Below are positions 41,717 through 50,484 of a DNA stretch of 64,000 bases, one piece after another. This DNA is from Alphaproteobacteria bacterium. Its GTDB lineage: Bacteria > Pseudomonadota > Alphaproteobacteria > CALKHQ01. The DNA is taken from assembly GCA_041396705.1 (NCBI GenBank), contig JAWKYB010000011.1, positions 1 through 64,000 on the forward strand, read 5' to 3'. Each line of letters begins with the position of its first letter. Positions within the stretch are counted from its first letter, which is position 1. Below the pieces are notes generated by a model. That model made no database searches. It saw only the letters and a list, made by a program, of their open reading frames with translations, and was not told the origin of the DNA. Made by a program: the position numbers and the translations under genes.

Positions 41717-42532
41717 ATGGCCTATGCATCCCCCATTCCCCAGCTCGGCCTCGGCACCTTCGGCCGCACCGGCGACACTGGGGTCGCGGCGCTGGAGACG
41801 GCGATCGCGATCGGCTACCGCCATATCGACACCGCCCAGAGCTATGGCAGCGAGGGGCCGGTGGGCGAGGCGATCCGCCGGTCGGGCCTGCCGCGCGACG
41901 CCTTCTTCGTCACCACCAAGGTGGCCGACACCAACCTGGCCCGCGCCGATTTCATGCCCAGCGTCGAGCGCAGCCTGGAGACGCTGGGCATCGGCCCGGT
42001 CGACCTGCTGCTGATCCACTGGCCATCGAAGAACGACGCGGTGCCGTTCGCCCACTACATCGAGGCGCTGGCCGACGCCCGCCAGCGCGGCCACGCCCGG
42101 CTGATCGGCGTCTCCAACTTCCCGATCGCCGACCTGGAGCGGACCCGCGCGCTGCTCGGCCCCGACGCGATCGCCACCGACCAGGTCGAGATCCACATCT
42201 ACCACCAGGCCCCGCGCCTGCGCGATCACGCGCGGGCGCACGGGCTCACGCTCACCGCCTACCAGCCGCTGGTGAAGGGCCAGGCGGAGCGCGAGCCGGC
42301 GCTGGCGCCGATCGCCGCCCGCCACGGGGTCGCGCCGGCGGCGGTGGCGCTGGCCTTCCTGATGGCGGAGGGCCACGCCGTGATCCCGGCCTCGGCCAAT
42401 GCCGCACATCTGCGCGCCAATTTCGCCGCGACCGCGGTCCGGCTTTCGCCTGACGAGATCGACACCATCCGCGGGCTCGACCGCGGCGACCGCCGCATCA
42501 ATCCGGAGAAATCGCCGGCCTGGGACGATTGA
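41717..42532 (+). CDS. Aldo/keto reductase
   Basis: A 271-residue NADPH-dependent AKR of the short (2,5-diketo-gluconate reductase-like) type. Catalytic tetrad: D38 and Y43 in DTAQSYGSE, K68 in VTTKVAD and H101 in LLLIHWPSK. The C-terminal nucleotide site has the usual IPASANAAHLRAN. In this cluster it may reduce a sugar or keto-acid intermediate. It starts 10 bases after the permease stop, with GAGGAA upstream. Confidence 0.88.
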   Translation: MAYASPIPQLGLGTFGRTGDTGVAALETAIAIGYRHIDTAQSYGSEGPVGEAIRRSGLPRDAFFVTTKVADTNLARADFMPSVERSLETLGIGPVDLLLIHWPSKNDAVPFAHYIEALADARQRGHARLIGVSNFPIADLERTRALLGPDAIATDQVEIHIYHQAPRLRDHARAHGLTLTAYQPLVKGQAEREPALAPIAARHGVAPAAVALAFLMAEGHAVIPASANAAHLRANFAATAVRLSPDEIDTIRGLDRGDRRINPEKSPAWDD

Positions 42533-42562
42533 GCCCGCCGGCCGCACAGAACGAGGGTCATC

Positions 42563-43306
42563 GTGCAGACTGAGATTGCAGACATCGCCCGCCCCGACCG
42601 GGCCCTGTGCGAGGCCCTGGCCCGGATCGGCAGCGCCACCGCCAGCAGCGAGCTGAACCGGCTCGGCATCCGCAACCCGCACATGCAGGGCCCGGCCTCG
42701 CTCCGCCCCGGCAAGGCGGTGGCCGGCCCGGCGCTGACGCTGCAGTTCATGCCCAAGCGCGAAGACCTTTTCGCCGGCGCCGAATACGACAACCCGGAGC
42801 TGCAGCTGCACCGCCACGTGATGTTCCCGGCCCAGGCCGGCGACATGATCGTGGTCGACGCGCGCGGCGACATGACCAGCGGCATCTTCGGCGAGATGAT
42901 GCTGACTTTCTTCGCCGGGCGCGGCGGCGCCGGCGTGGTGGTCGACGGCTGCATCCGCGATTCGGCGGAGGCGAAGAAGCTGGACCTCGGCATCTGGGTG
43001 CGCGGCGCCACGCCGAACTACCACGCCCAGACCGGCATCATCCCATTCGCGGTCAACGTGCCGGTCGCGTGCGGCAACGTGCTGGTGATGCCCGGCGACA
43101 TCGTGGTCGCCGACGACGACGGTGCGGTGGTGGTGCCGGTGGCGTTGGCGCCGCAGCTGATCGAGCGCGGCAGCGCGCATGCCGAGTGGGAGGAATTCTC
43201 CCGGCTCAGGCTGTCGCAGGGCGGCGACCTGCGCCGCTATTACCCGCTGGCCGACGAGGCGCAGGACGAATACCGCGCCTGGCGCGACGCACAGCCGAAG
43301 GGCTAG
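42563..43306 (+). CDS. RraA-fold protein, possible hydroxy-oxo-acid aldolase
   Basis: A 247-residue member of the RraA/demethylmenaquinone-methyltransferase-like family, which includes 4-hydroxy-4-methyl-2-oxoglutarate (HMG) aldolases. The aldolase signature R132-D133-x-x-E136 is present in DGCIRDSAEAKK, with GDIVVADDDGAVVVP near the C-terminus. Beside sugar-acid dehydratases a retro-aldol role on a keto acid is more likely than RNase E regulation. It starts with GTG, GAGGG upstream, and ends the cluster. Confidence 0.8.
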   Translation: MQTEIADIARPDRALCEALARIGSATASSELNRLGIRNPHMQGPASLRPGKAVAGPALTLQFMPKREDLFAGAEYDNPELQLHRHVMFPAQAGDMIVVDARGDMTSGIFGEMMLTFFAGRGGAGVVVDGCIRDSAEAKKLDLGIWVRGATPNYHAQTGIIPFAVNVPVACGNVLVMPGDIVVADDDGAVVVPVALAPQLIERGSAHAEWEEFSRLRLSQGGDLRRYYPLADEAQDEYRAWRDAQPKG

Positions 43307-43309
43307 ACC

Positions 43310-43337
43310 GCCCGCGGGCCCAAGGCATGCCGCGGGC
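43310..43337 (+). terminator. Possible terminator hairpin after the RraA-fold gene
   Basis: GCCCGCGG (43310-43317) pairs with CCGCGGGC (43330-43337) over a 12-base loop, four bases after the stop codon. No T-tract follows. Confidence 0.35.
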
Positions 43338-43451
43338 CTATCGGCGCGATAGCCAGCCGGCATTGGGCAGCGGCGCCGGCCGGCATCAGATTGCCTCCAT
43401 GCCATGCCGCCGCGCAGACCCGTGCAGCGGCCGATGCCGGAGGATCCGCCG

Positions 43452-44771
43452 ATGCCGCAAGCCGCCATGTCCCGGTCCGCGCGGCCGCGCATCGTCGTGG
43501 TCGGCGCCGGCTTCGGCGGGCTGGCCGCGGTGCAGGGGCTGCGTCGCGCCGCAGCCGAGATCACGTTGATCGACCGCCGAAACTACCACCTGTTCCAGCC
43601 GCTGCTCTACCAGGTCGCGACCGCCGCGCTGTCGCCGGCCGATATTGCCTGGCCGATCCGCGCCATCCTGCGCGACCAGCGCAACGTCTCGGTCGAGCTC
43701 GGCCGCGTCACCGCGGTCGACCGCACGGCACGGGCGGTGGTGGTCGATGGCCGCCGCCGCGTGCCTTACGACATCCTCGTGCTCGCCACCGGCGCCCGCC
43801 ACGCCTATTTCGGCCACCCGGAATGGGAGGCGGCGGCGCCTGGCCTGAAGAAGATCGACGACGCCACCCTGATCCGCCAGCGCGTGTTGACCGCCTTCGA
43901 GCGGGCCGAAACCGCGACCGATCCGGCCGAGCGCGCCAGGTTGCTGACCTTCGTCGTGGTCGGCGGCGGGCCGACCGGGGTGGAGATGGCCGGCGCGATC
44001 GCCGAACTGGCGCGCAAGGCGCTGGCGGCGGATTTCCGCAGCATCGACCCCGGCGCAAGCCGCGTGCTGCTGGTCGAGGCCGGCCAGCGGCTGCTGGCGA
44101 CCTTTCCCGAGGCGCTGTCGCAGCGGGCAGAGGACGCGCTGCGCGCGCTGGGCGTCGATCTGTGTTTCGGCGCCCCGGTCGAGGCCTGCGACGCCGACGG
44201 CGTGGTGGTGGCCGGCACCCGCATCGTCGCCCGTACCGTCGTCTGGGCGGCCGGTGTCATGGCCTCGCCGGCGGCTCGCTGGCTGGGTGCCGACTGCGAC
44301 CGCGCCGGCCGCGTCCGCGTGGCGCCGGACCTGACGGTGCCGGGCGCGCCGGAGATCTTCGTCATCGGCGATACCGCGGCGGTGGCCGGCGCCGACGGGC
44401 GGCCTGTTCCCGGCATCGCGCCGGCGGCCAAGCAGATGGGCCGATACGTCGCCCGTACCGTCGCCGCCCGGCTCGGCGGCGCGGCGGCGGCGGGCCCGTT
44501 CCGCTACCGCCACGCCGGCAGCATGGCCACCATCGGCCGCAAGGCGGCGGTGGCGGATTTCGGACGGGTCCGCCTGTCCGGCTTCCCGGCCTGGATGCTG
44601 TGGGCGCTGGCCCACGTCTATTTCCTGATCGGCTGGCGCAACCGCTTCGTGGTCAGCTTGAACTGGGCCTGGAACTACGTCACCTTCCAGCGCGGCGCAC
44701 GGCTGATCACCGGCGAGACGGAAACGGAGGCGGCAGAGGCGGCGCTCGAAGGAACGCGGCCGGCGGCTTGA
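43452..44771 (+). CDS. ndh: Type II NADH:quinone oxidoreductase
   Basis: A 439-residue NDH-2 family flavoprotein that passes electrons from NADH to quinone without pumping protons. The FAD motif IVVVGAGFGGLAA is near residue 15, the NAD motif FVVVGGGPTGVEMAG near residue 170 and the second FAD motif FVIGDTAAV near 305. The C-terminal stretch AWMLWALAHVYFLIGW is an amphipathic membrane anchor. ATG 43452 has GGAGGA at seven bases; the frame is open from 43404. Confidence 0.9.
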   Translation: MPQAAMSRSARPRIVVVGAGFGGLAAVQGLRRAAAEITLIDRRNYHLFQPLLYQVATAALSPADIAWPIRAILRDQRNVSVELGRVTAVDRTARAVVVDGRRRVPYDILVLATGARHAYFGHPEWEAAAPGLKKIDDATLIRQRVLTAFERAETATDPAERARLLTFVVVGGGPTGVEMAGAIAELARKALAADFRSIDPGASRVLLVEAGQRLLATFPEALSQRAEDALRALGVDLCFGAPVEACDADGVVVAGTRIVARTVVWAAGVMASPAARWLGADCDRAGRVRVAPDLTVPGAPEIFVIGDTAAVAGADGRPVPGIAPAAKQMGRYVARTVAARLGGAAAAGPFRYRHAGSMATIGRKAAVADFGRVRLSGFPAWMLWALAHVYFLIGWRNRFVVSLNWAWNYVTFQRGARLITGETETEAAEAALEGTRPAA

Positions 44772-44881
44772 ATCCACCACCTTGCCGCGCCGTCGCCGAA
44801 CCGGCGCCACGATCGCTGCCCACCTGCCGCTGCAGTATGCGGACACGGTCGCGAACGGCGCGGCGGTTGGAGGGGACGGAG

Positions 44882-45307
44882 ATGCGGAATGCGGGCATTG
44901 CGGCGGGCCTGATCGTCGGCCTCGGGGCCGGCGCCGCCCAGGCGATGATGCCGCCCGAGGTCTATGAGCAGGCGCGAGCCAGCGCGCCCCTGCACCTGGT
45001 CGTCGAGATCGTGGCGGTCGAGCCGGCCGACGCGGCGATCGGCACCTGCAGCATCGATGCCGTCGTGGTGGAGACGCTGCGCGACGCCACCGGATCGGTC
45101 GATGCGGGCGACCCGGTCTCGTTCGCGGTCGACTGCCTGCGTGCGGATGCGGACCCGAACATGATTCCGGACTGCGTCATCTTCCAGAACGTCGAGGCGC
45201 TGCTGGCGGGCGTGCAGATGGACGTCTATCTCGACACCGACCTCTTCGGCTACAGCCTGGTGCTGGGCCAGGCCCGCATCGTCGCGCCGGGCGGGACCGG
45301 CGCCTGA
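44882..45307 (+). CDS. Small exported protein of unknown function
   Basis: A 141-residue protein I do not recognise. A signal peptide (MRNAGIAAGLIVGLGAGAAQA, split here by its cleavage after AQA near residue 21) leads to a mature part rich in short beta-like stretches (LHLVVEIVAVEP, FGYSLVLGQARIV) with three cysteines. A GGAGGGG-like site precedes the ATG at 44882. It follows ndh by 110 bases and meets the LysR gene tail to tail. Confidence 0.65.
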   Translation: MRNAGIAAGLIVGLGAGAAQAMMPPEVYEQARASAPLHLVVEIVAVEPADAAIGTCSIDAVVVETLRDATGSVDAGDPVSFAVDCLRADADPNMIPDCVIFQNVEALLAGVQMDVYLDTDLFGYSLVLGQARIVAPGGTGA

Positions 45308-45310
45308 CCC

Positions 45311-46225
45311 TCAACCGGCCGCGGCCAGCGGGATCGCGCCGGTCGGGCAGCCGTTGGCGCGCCAGGCCATGGCGCTGCGCACCAGTGCGCCCACTGCGGG
45401 CGAATGCGGCCGGCCGCGGACCGTGACCACCTGGATCGTGCGCACGAACTCGGGCTCGATCAGCGGCCGGGCCAGGATGCCGTTGGTCGGGATCGCGCCC
45501 TCCGGCGTCGAGCCGATGCCGAGCCCGGCCAGGATCATCGCCGCAACCCAGTCGTCGCGCTCGCTGCGATAGCGGATGTCGACCGCGACGCCCTGCTGCT
45601 CGAGACAGCGGCTGATGTGCTCGCCGAACTCGCAGTTGGAACGGCTGATATAGGGCTCGCCGTTGAGGTCGGCCGCCTTGACCGCATTCTGCTTCTCGAA
45701 GCGGTGGCCCGGCGCGAAGGTGATCATGAACTGCTCCTCGAACAGCGGCAGGCCGTGCAGCCGTTCGTCGAGCGCGTCGGGCAGAGCGAGGATCGCCACC
45801 TCCAGCTCGCCGTCGAGCAGCGCCTGGGCCAGCGCCTGGCCCTTGCCGTCGCGCAGCGTCAGGTCGACGTCGGGGTTGCGGGCGCGGAAGCCGCCGATCA
45901 GCGGCAGCAGCCGCATCGGCCCGATGGTGCACATCAGCCCCAGCTTCAGCGAGCGGCGCTGCACCTGGCGCAGCGACCGCGCCTCGTTCTTCGCGGTCTC
46001 GATGCCGGCCATCACCTGCTGCAGATAGGGCTGCATCATCCGGCCCAGTTCGGTCAGCCGCGTGTTGCGCCGCTCGCGCAGGAACAGCGCCCCGCCCAGT
46101 TCGTCCTCCAGCAGCTTGATCGCCCGGGTCAGCGAAGGCTGCGACACGTTGCAGTTCTCAGCGGCGCGCGTGAAGTTCAACGTGTCGCACAGGGCGACGA
46201 AATAGCGGACCTGCTGGATCTCCAT
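45311..46225 (-). CDS. LysR-family transcriptional regulator
   Basis: A 304-residue LysR protein: winged helix at residues 1-60 (FVALCDTLNFTRAAENCNVS, then QPSLTRAIKLLEDELGG) and a periplasmic-binding-type effector domain from about 90. The SNCEF segment in the effector domain contains a cysteine, and the sequence somewhat resembles OxyR-like members, but the effector is unknown. It is divergent from bdhA; a T-N11-A palindrome lies 14 bases upstream of its start. Confidence 0.88.
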   Translation of the reverse strand: MEIQQVRYFVALCDTLNFTRAAENCNVSQPSLTRAIKLLEDELGGALFLRERRNTRLTELGRMMQPYLQQVMAGIETAKNEARSLRQVQRRSLKLGLMCTIGPMRLLPLIGGFRARNPDVDLTLRDGKGQALAQALLDGELEVAILALPDALDERLHGLPLFEEQFMITFAPGHRFEKQNAVKAADLNGEPYISRSNCEFGEHISRCLEQQGVAVDIRYRSERDDWVAAMILAGLGIGSTPEGAIPTNGILARPLIEPEFVRTIQVVTVRGRPHSPAVGALVRSAMAWRANGCPTGAIPLAAAG

Positions 46226-46238
46226 CCCTGCCCTCGCA

Positions 46239-46253
46239 ATAGCCCCAGGCTAT
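46239..46253. promoter_or_regulatory. LysR-type box between the LysR gene and bdhA
   Basis: ATAGCC (46239-46244) and GGCTAT (46248-46253) are perfect inverted arms around CCA, containing the T-N11-A pattern of LysR binding sites. It lies just upstream of the LysR start, consistent with autoregulation. Confidence 0.5.
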
Positions 46254-46414
46254 CGACGTCCGACCCTCTCGGCATTTCCGCCGCGGGCGGCCCCGCACCA
46301 TCCTTTGTCCATCCCCCGATGGCACGACCTCGCCGCGTAGGGGCAGCCGAACGCTAGCACGCGCCGCAGTGCGTCGCCATCGACGCCGCGGTACAGCACA
46401 AAGGAAACCGCGCC

Positions 46415-47248
46415 ATGCCCGACAGCCTCGCCGTCTCTCCCGCCGCCGGCCACACCGCTGCGCGGCCGCTGGCCGGCCGGGTCGCCGTCGTCACCGGCTC
46501 GACCAGCGGCATCGGGCTGGGCATCGCCCGGGCGTTGGCCGCGGCCGGTGCCGACGTGGTGCTCAACGGCCTCGGCGAGCGCGGCGAGATCGACGCGATC
46601 GCAGCCGGCCTCGCCGCCGACCATGGCGTCGCCGTCGCCTATGACGACGCCAACATGGCCGACCCGGCGGCGGTGGCCGCCATGGTCGGCCGCACGGTCG
46701 CGCGGCTCGGGCGCATCGACATCCTGGTCAACAACGCCGGCATCCAGTTCGTCGCCCCGATCGCCGACTTCCCGCCGGAGAAGTGGGACGCGATCGTCGC
46801 CATCAACATGTCGGCTGCGTTCCACGCCATCCGCGCCGCGCTGCCGCACATGGCCGCGCAGGGCTGGGGCCGCATCGTCAACGTCGCCTCCGCCCACGGC
46901 CTGGTCGGCTCGCCGTTCAAGTCGGCCTATGTCACCGCCAAGCACGGCATCGTCGGCCTGACCAAGGTGACCGCGCTGGAGGCGGCGGAGAGCGGGATCA
47001 CCTGCAACGCGATCTGCCCGGGCTATGTCTGGACGCCGCTGGTCGAGAAGCAGATCGCCGACCAGGCCAAGGCCCATGCCATCTCGCGCGACGAGGTCAT
47101 CCGCACCGTCCTGCTGGCCCAGCAGGCCCGCAAGGCCTTCGTCACGGTCGAGGAGCTGGGCGGTTTGACCGTGTTCCTGTGCAGCGAGGATGCCCGGTCG
47201 ATCACCGGCGTCGCCCTGCCGGTCGACGGCGGCTGGACCGCCCACTGA
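46415..47248 (+). CDS. bdhA: 3-Hydroxybutyrate dehydrogenase
   Basis: A 277-residue short-chain dehydrogenase that interconverts D-3-hydroxybutyrate and acetoacetate with NAD. Cofactor motif TGSTSGIGLG (27-36), NNAG at about 106-109, and catalytic N131, S159, Y172 and K176. The QFVAPI segment and the overall length fit BdhA. AAGGAAA precedes the ATG. The patatin gene follows after 27 bases, a pairing seen in other alphaproteobacteria, so both may serve polyhydroxybutyrate or ketone-body turnover. Confidence 0.9.
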   Translation: MPDSLAVSPAAGHTAARPLAGRVAVVTGSTSGIGLGIARALAAAGADVVLNGLGERGEIDAIAAGLAADHGVAVAYDDANMADPAAVAAMVGRTVARLGRIDILVNNAGIQFVAPIADFPPEKWDAIVAINMSAAFHAIRAALPHMAAQGWGRIVNVASAHGLVGSPFKSAYVTAKHGIVGLTKVTALEAAESGITCNAICPGYVWTPLVEKQIADQAKAHAISRDEVIRTVLLAQQARKAFVTVEELGGLTVFLCSEDARSITGVALPVDGGWTAH

Positions 47249-47275
47249 ACCCCAAAGCCAGGGAGGAGCCAGGCC

Positions 47276-48439
47276 ATGCACGACCACAGCAGCCCCATGC
47301 CGACGATGGCGCGGGCCGGCATTGCCGGCCGGGTCGCCGCCGATGCCGCCGCCGCCGGCTTCGCTCCGCGCCGCGCGAGCGGCCGCGACGCCAAGGCCGG
47401 CCCGGCGCCGGCCGATGCCGCCGACGCCGGCACGCGCACCGTCAACCTCGCCCTGCAGGGCGGCGGCGCCCACGGCGCCTTCGCCTGGGGCGTGCTCGAT
47501 CGCCTGCTGGACGAGGAGCGGGTGGCGTTCGAGGGCGTCAGCGCGACCAGCGCCGGCGCGATGAACGCCGCCGTCCTCGCCTACGGCCTGGCCGAGGGCG
47601 GACGCGAGGGCGCCCAGCGCGCGTTGGCCGCGTTCTGGCGGCGGGTCGCCCACGCCGGGATCATGAGCCCGCTGCAGCCGACCTGGATCGACCGGCTGAC
47701 CCACAACCACGCCATGGACACCTCGCCGGCCTTCATTCTGTTCGACATGATGACCCGGCTGCTCTCGCCCTATCAGTTCAACCCGATGAACCTGAACCCG
47801 CTGCGCGACGTGCTCGACCAGTCGGTCGACTTCGCCGTGGTCCGCGCCAAGTCGCCGATCAAGCTGTTCCTCAGCGCCACCAACGTGCGCAGCGGCAAGA
47901 TCCGGGTGTTCAAGGACCAGGAGGTCACCGCCGACGCGGTGATGGCCTCGGCCTGCCTGCCGTTCCTGTTCCGCGCGGTCGAGATCGACGGCGAGGCCTA
48001 TTGGGACGGCGGCTACATGGGCAACCCGGCGATCTATCCGCTGATCTACAACTGCCAGTCGCCCGACGTGGTGCTGGTCCACATCAACCCGATCGAGCGC
48101 GACGACGTGCCGACCACCGCGGCAGCGATCCTCAACCGCATCAACGAGATCTCGTTCAACTCCTCGCTGATCCGCGAGATGCGGGCGATCGCCTTCGTCA
48201 CCCGGCTGATCGACGAGGGCAAGGTGTCCGACGGCGACATGCGCCGGGTGCTGGTGCACAGCATCGAGGCTCGCGATTTCATGAGCGGACTCAGTGTCGC
48301 CTCGAAGCTCAACGCCGATTGGGAGTTCCTGACCCACCTGCGCGACATCGGGCGCGAGCAGGCGGAGGCCTGGCTGGCCTCGCACTGGGGCGACCTCGGC
48401 CGCAAGTCGACCATCTCGATCCAGGACCGCTATCTCTGA
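47276..48439 (+). CDS. Patatin-like phospholipase/esterase
   Basis: A 387-residue patatin-fold acyl hydrolase. The oxyanion loop is LQGGGAHGAF (60-69), the nucleophile S92 lies in SATSAGAMN (GXSXG-like with Ala in the first place), and D244 in YWDGGYMGNP completes the dyad. An alanine-rich N-terminal extension of about 50 residues looks disordered, not like a signal peptide. It is the second gene after bdhA and ends before a strong terminator. Substrate may be phospholipid or another acyl ester. Confidence 0.87.
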   Translation: MHDHSSPMPTMARAGIAGRVAADAAAAGFAPRRASGRDAKAGPAPADAADAGTRTVNLALQGGGAHGAFAWGVLDRLLDEERVAFEGVSATSAGAMNAAVLAYGLAEGGREGAQRALAAFWRRVAHAGIMSPLQPTWIDRLTHNHAMDTSPAFILFDMMTRLLSPYQFNPMNLNPLRDVLDQSVDFAVVRAKSPIKLFLSATNVRSGKIRVFKDQEVTADAVMASACLPFLFRAVEIDGEAYWDGGYMGNPAIYPLIYNCQSPDVVLVHINPIERDDVPTTAAAILNRINEISFNSSLIREMRAIAFVTRLIDEGKVSDGDMRRVLVHSIEARDFMSGLSVASKLNADWEFLTHLRDIGREQAEAWLASHWGDLGRKSTISIQDRYL

Positions 48440-48481
48440 CTCCGACCCGCCATCCCCTGTCGTCTCCTGTCACCTGCCTCC

Positions 48482-48511
48482 GGGCCGTCCCTGCGACGGC
48501 CCGTTTTTTTT
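48482..48511 (+). terminator. Strong Rho-independent terminator of bdhA-patatin
   Basis: GGGCCGTC (48482-48489) and GACGGCCC (48495-48502) form a perfect 8-bp stem with a five-base loop, followed by G and eight T (48504-48511). The clearest intrinsic terminator in the window. Confidence 0.92.
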
Positions 48512-48649
48512 GGCCGCGGGGCGGGCGGCATAACCGGCGGCTATGGAAATCCAGCCGAGCCGGCATTTCAGTCCGGGCCGCGGATTGCCGATCTTTGCTG
48601 CAGGCGAGGGCCGCGGTGGCCGTCGCACCCAGCAAGGGAAGACCGATCC

Positions 48650-49144
48650 ATGACCCCGAACTCCGACGCACGCACCGGATATCGCCGCGGCCTGGCCGTC
48701 GCTGTTGCGGCCGTCGCGCTTGCCGTCTCCGCCGGCACCGCCATTGCCGGCAGCTGCCCGGCCGGCCAGGCGGGCGAGAACCTGATCAGCAGCGGGCCGA
48801 ACGCGCCGGTCGGCGTGACCGACGAGGTGATCGGCCAGATCGACGTGTCCGCGCAGATCCCGGAAATCCCCGGCCACCTGCTGCGCACCCGTATGCTGGT
48901 GGTGCAGCCCGGCGGCGTGGTGCCGTTCCACAGCCACGCGATGCGGCCGGCCCTGATCTACATGCTGGAGGGCGAGATGAGCGAGTTCTCCAGCACCTGC
49001 ATCGTGCCGATCGTGCACCGGGCCGGCGAGATCGCCGAGGAGACGGTCGGCGTCGCCCACTGGTGGCAGAACACCGGCTCGGTGCCGGCGAGGCTGCTGT
49101 CGTCCGACATCGTGCCGAGCCCCGACGACGCCTCGATGATGTGA
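48650..49144 (+). CDS. Exported cupin-domain protein
   Basis: A 164-residue protein with a signal peptide ending at TAIA (about residue 33) and one cupin barrel. Cupin motif 1 is VVPFHSHAMRPALIYMLEGE and motif 2 includes VGVAHWWQNTG; the histidines and glutamate could hold a metal. Two cysteines (GSCPAG and STCIVP) may pair in the periplasm. Its role is unknown. It precedes an MFS exporter by 107 bases. Confidence 0.8.
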   Translation: MTPNSDARTGYRRGLAVAVAAVALAVSAGTAIAGSCPAGQAGENLISSGPNAPVGVTDEVIGQIDVSAQIPEIPGHLLRTRMLVVQPGGVVPFHSHAMRPALIYMLEGEMSEFSSTCIVPIVHRAGEIAEETVGVAHWWQNTGSVPARLLSSDIVPSPDDASMM

Positions 49145-49251
49145 GCCCGACCGGGCGCCGCGGCCCGCAGTGCCGCCCTGGCCCCGGCAACGGCGGCGGG
49201 GCGGAGCGGGCCCGACGCCCGGCCCCTTTGCCCGAAGGAGCGGACGCGACC

Positions 49252-50460
49252 ATGTCCCACACCGGCGACGCCATGGCGATGCATGCCGAGGCCGGTCGCG
49301 GCGGCGCCACTGCGCGCCTGCTGCGTACCGTCGTTATCGGCCTGACCGCCTTCCTGACTTTCGTCGACCTGTTCGCCACCCAGGCGATCCTGCCGTCGCT
49401 GGTCGACCACTACCGCGTCAGCCCGGCGGCGATGGGCTTCGCGGTCAACGCCTGCACCATCGGCATGGCGCTGGCCGGATTGCTGATCGCGTTCGTCGGG
49501 CGGCGGATCAACCGGCGGCGCGGCATCTGGATCAGCCTCGCCCTGCTGTCGATCCCGACCACGCTGCTGTCGGTGGCGCCGGACCTGACCGTATTCGCCG
49601 GCCTGCGCATCGTGCAGGGCGTGTTCATGGCCTCGGCCTTCGCGCTGACCATGGCCTATCTGGCCGAGCGCTCGACCCCGCGCGAGGCAGCCGGCGCGCT
49701 GGCCGCGGCGATCACCGGCAACGTCGCCAGCAACCTATTCGGGCGGCTGCTCTCCGCCGCCGCGGCCGACCATTTCGGTCTGGCCGCCAACTTCTTCGTC
49801 TTCGCCGGGCTCAACCTGGCCGGGGCCGCGCTGGTGTTCTTCGGGCTCAGCCGCTGCACCCCGATGGCGGCCGGCCGGATGTCCGGCGCCTCGCCGATCC
49901 GGGTCTGGCTCGACCATCTGCGCAACCCGGTGCTGGCCCGGGTGCTGGCGCTGGGCTTCATCGTGCTGTTCGCGTTCATCGGCACCTTCACCTATGTCAA
50001 CTTCGTGCTGGCGCGCGCGCCGATCGGGCTGAGCCCGATGCTGCTCGGGCTGGTCTACCTGGTGTTCATCCCGTCGATCCTCACAACGCCGGTGGCCGCC
50101 CGCGTCGCCGGCCGCCTCGGCGCCCGGCCGACGCTGTGGGCGTCGTTCGCCGTGGCTGCGGTCGGCCTGCCGCTGCTGCTGCTGCCCAGCCTGGTGCCGG
50201 TGCTGGCCGGGCTGGTGCTGGTCGGCGTCGGCACCTTCTTCGCCCAGGCGACCGCGACCGGGCTGGTCGGCCGCGCCGCGATGCGCGACGCCGGCGCCGC
50301 CAGCGGCATGTACATCGCCAGCTACTACCTCGGCGGCATGGTCGGCAGCCTGGTGCTGGGCCAGGTGTTCGACGGTCTCGGCTGGGCCGCCTGCATCGCC
50401 GGCATCGCGCTCAGCTTCGCCGTCGCCGCAGTGCTGATCCGCGGCATCCGGCTGGCCTGA
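49252..50460 (+). CDS. Major facilitator superfamily transporter
   Basis: A 402-residue MFS protein with about twelve membrane segments, most like the YnfM/drug-exporter group (AFLTFVDLFATQAILPSLVDH at the first segment, RRINRRRGIW as the 2-3 loop). Substrate cannot be told from sequence; a small organic acid or drug efflux role is plausible. ATG 49252 is preceded by AAGGAG at a suitable distance; the frame is open far upstream through other genes but has no coding character there. Confidence 0.85.
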   Translation: MSHTGDAMAMHAEAGRGGATARLLRTVVIGLTAFLTFVDLFATQAILPSLVDHYRVSPAAMGFAVNACTIGMALAGLLIAFVGRRINRRRGIWISLALLSIPTTLLSVAPDLTVFAGLRIVQGVFMASAFALTMAYLAERSTPREAAGALAAAITGNVASNLFGRLLSAAAADHFGLAANFFVFAGLNLAGAALVFFGLSRCTPMAAGRMSGASPIRVWLDHLRNPVLARVLALGFIVLFAFIGTFTYVNFVLARAPIGLSPMLLGLVYLVFIPSILTTPVAARVAGRLGARPTLWASFAVAAVGLPLLLLPSLVPVLAGLVLVGVGTFFAQATATGLVGRAAMRDAGAASGMYIASYYLGGMVGSLVLGQVFDGLGWAACIAGIALSFAVAAVLIRGIRLA

Positions 50461-50484
50461 GCCGGCGGCTCAGACGCCGCCCGC

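Noticed and set aside
42563..43306. RraA as RNase E inhibitor
   Set aside because: The protein carries the R-D-x-x-E aldolase signature, is longer than RraA and sits in a sugar-acid operon, so an enzyme role is preferred.
46783..49251. In-frame upstream extension of the MFS transporter
   Set aside because: It lies out of frame over bdhA, patatin and cupin genes and crosses a strong terminator; the ATG at 49252 with AAGGAG is convincing.
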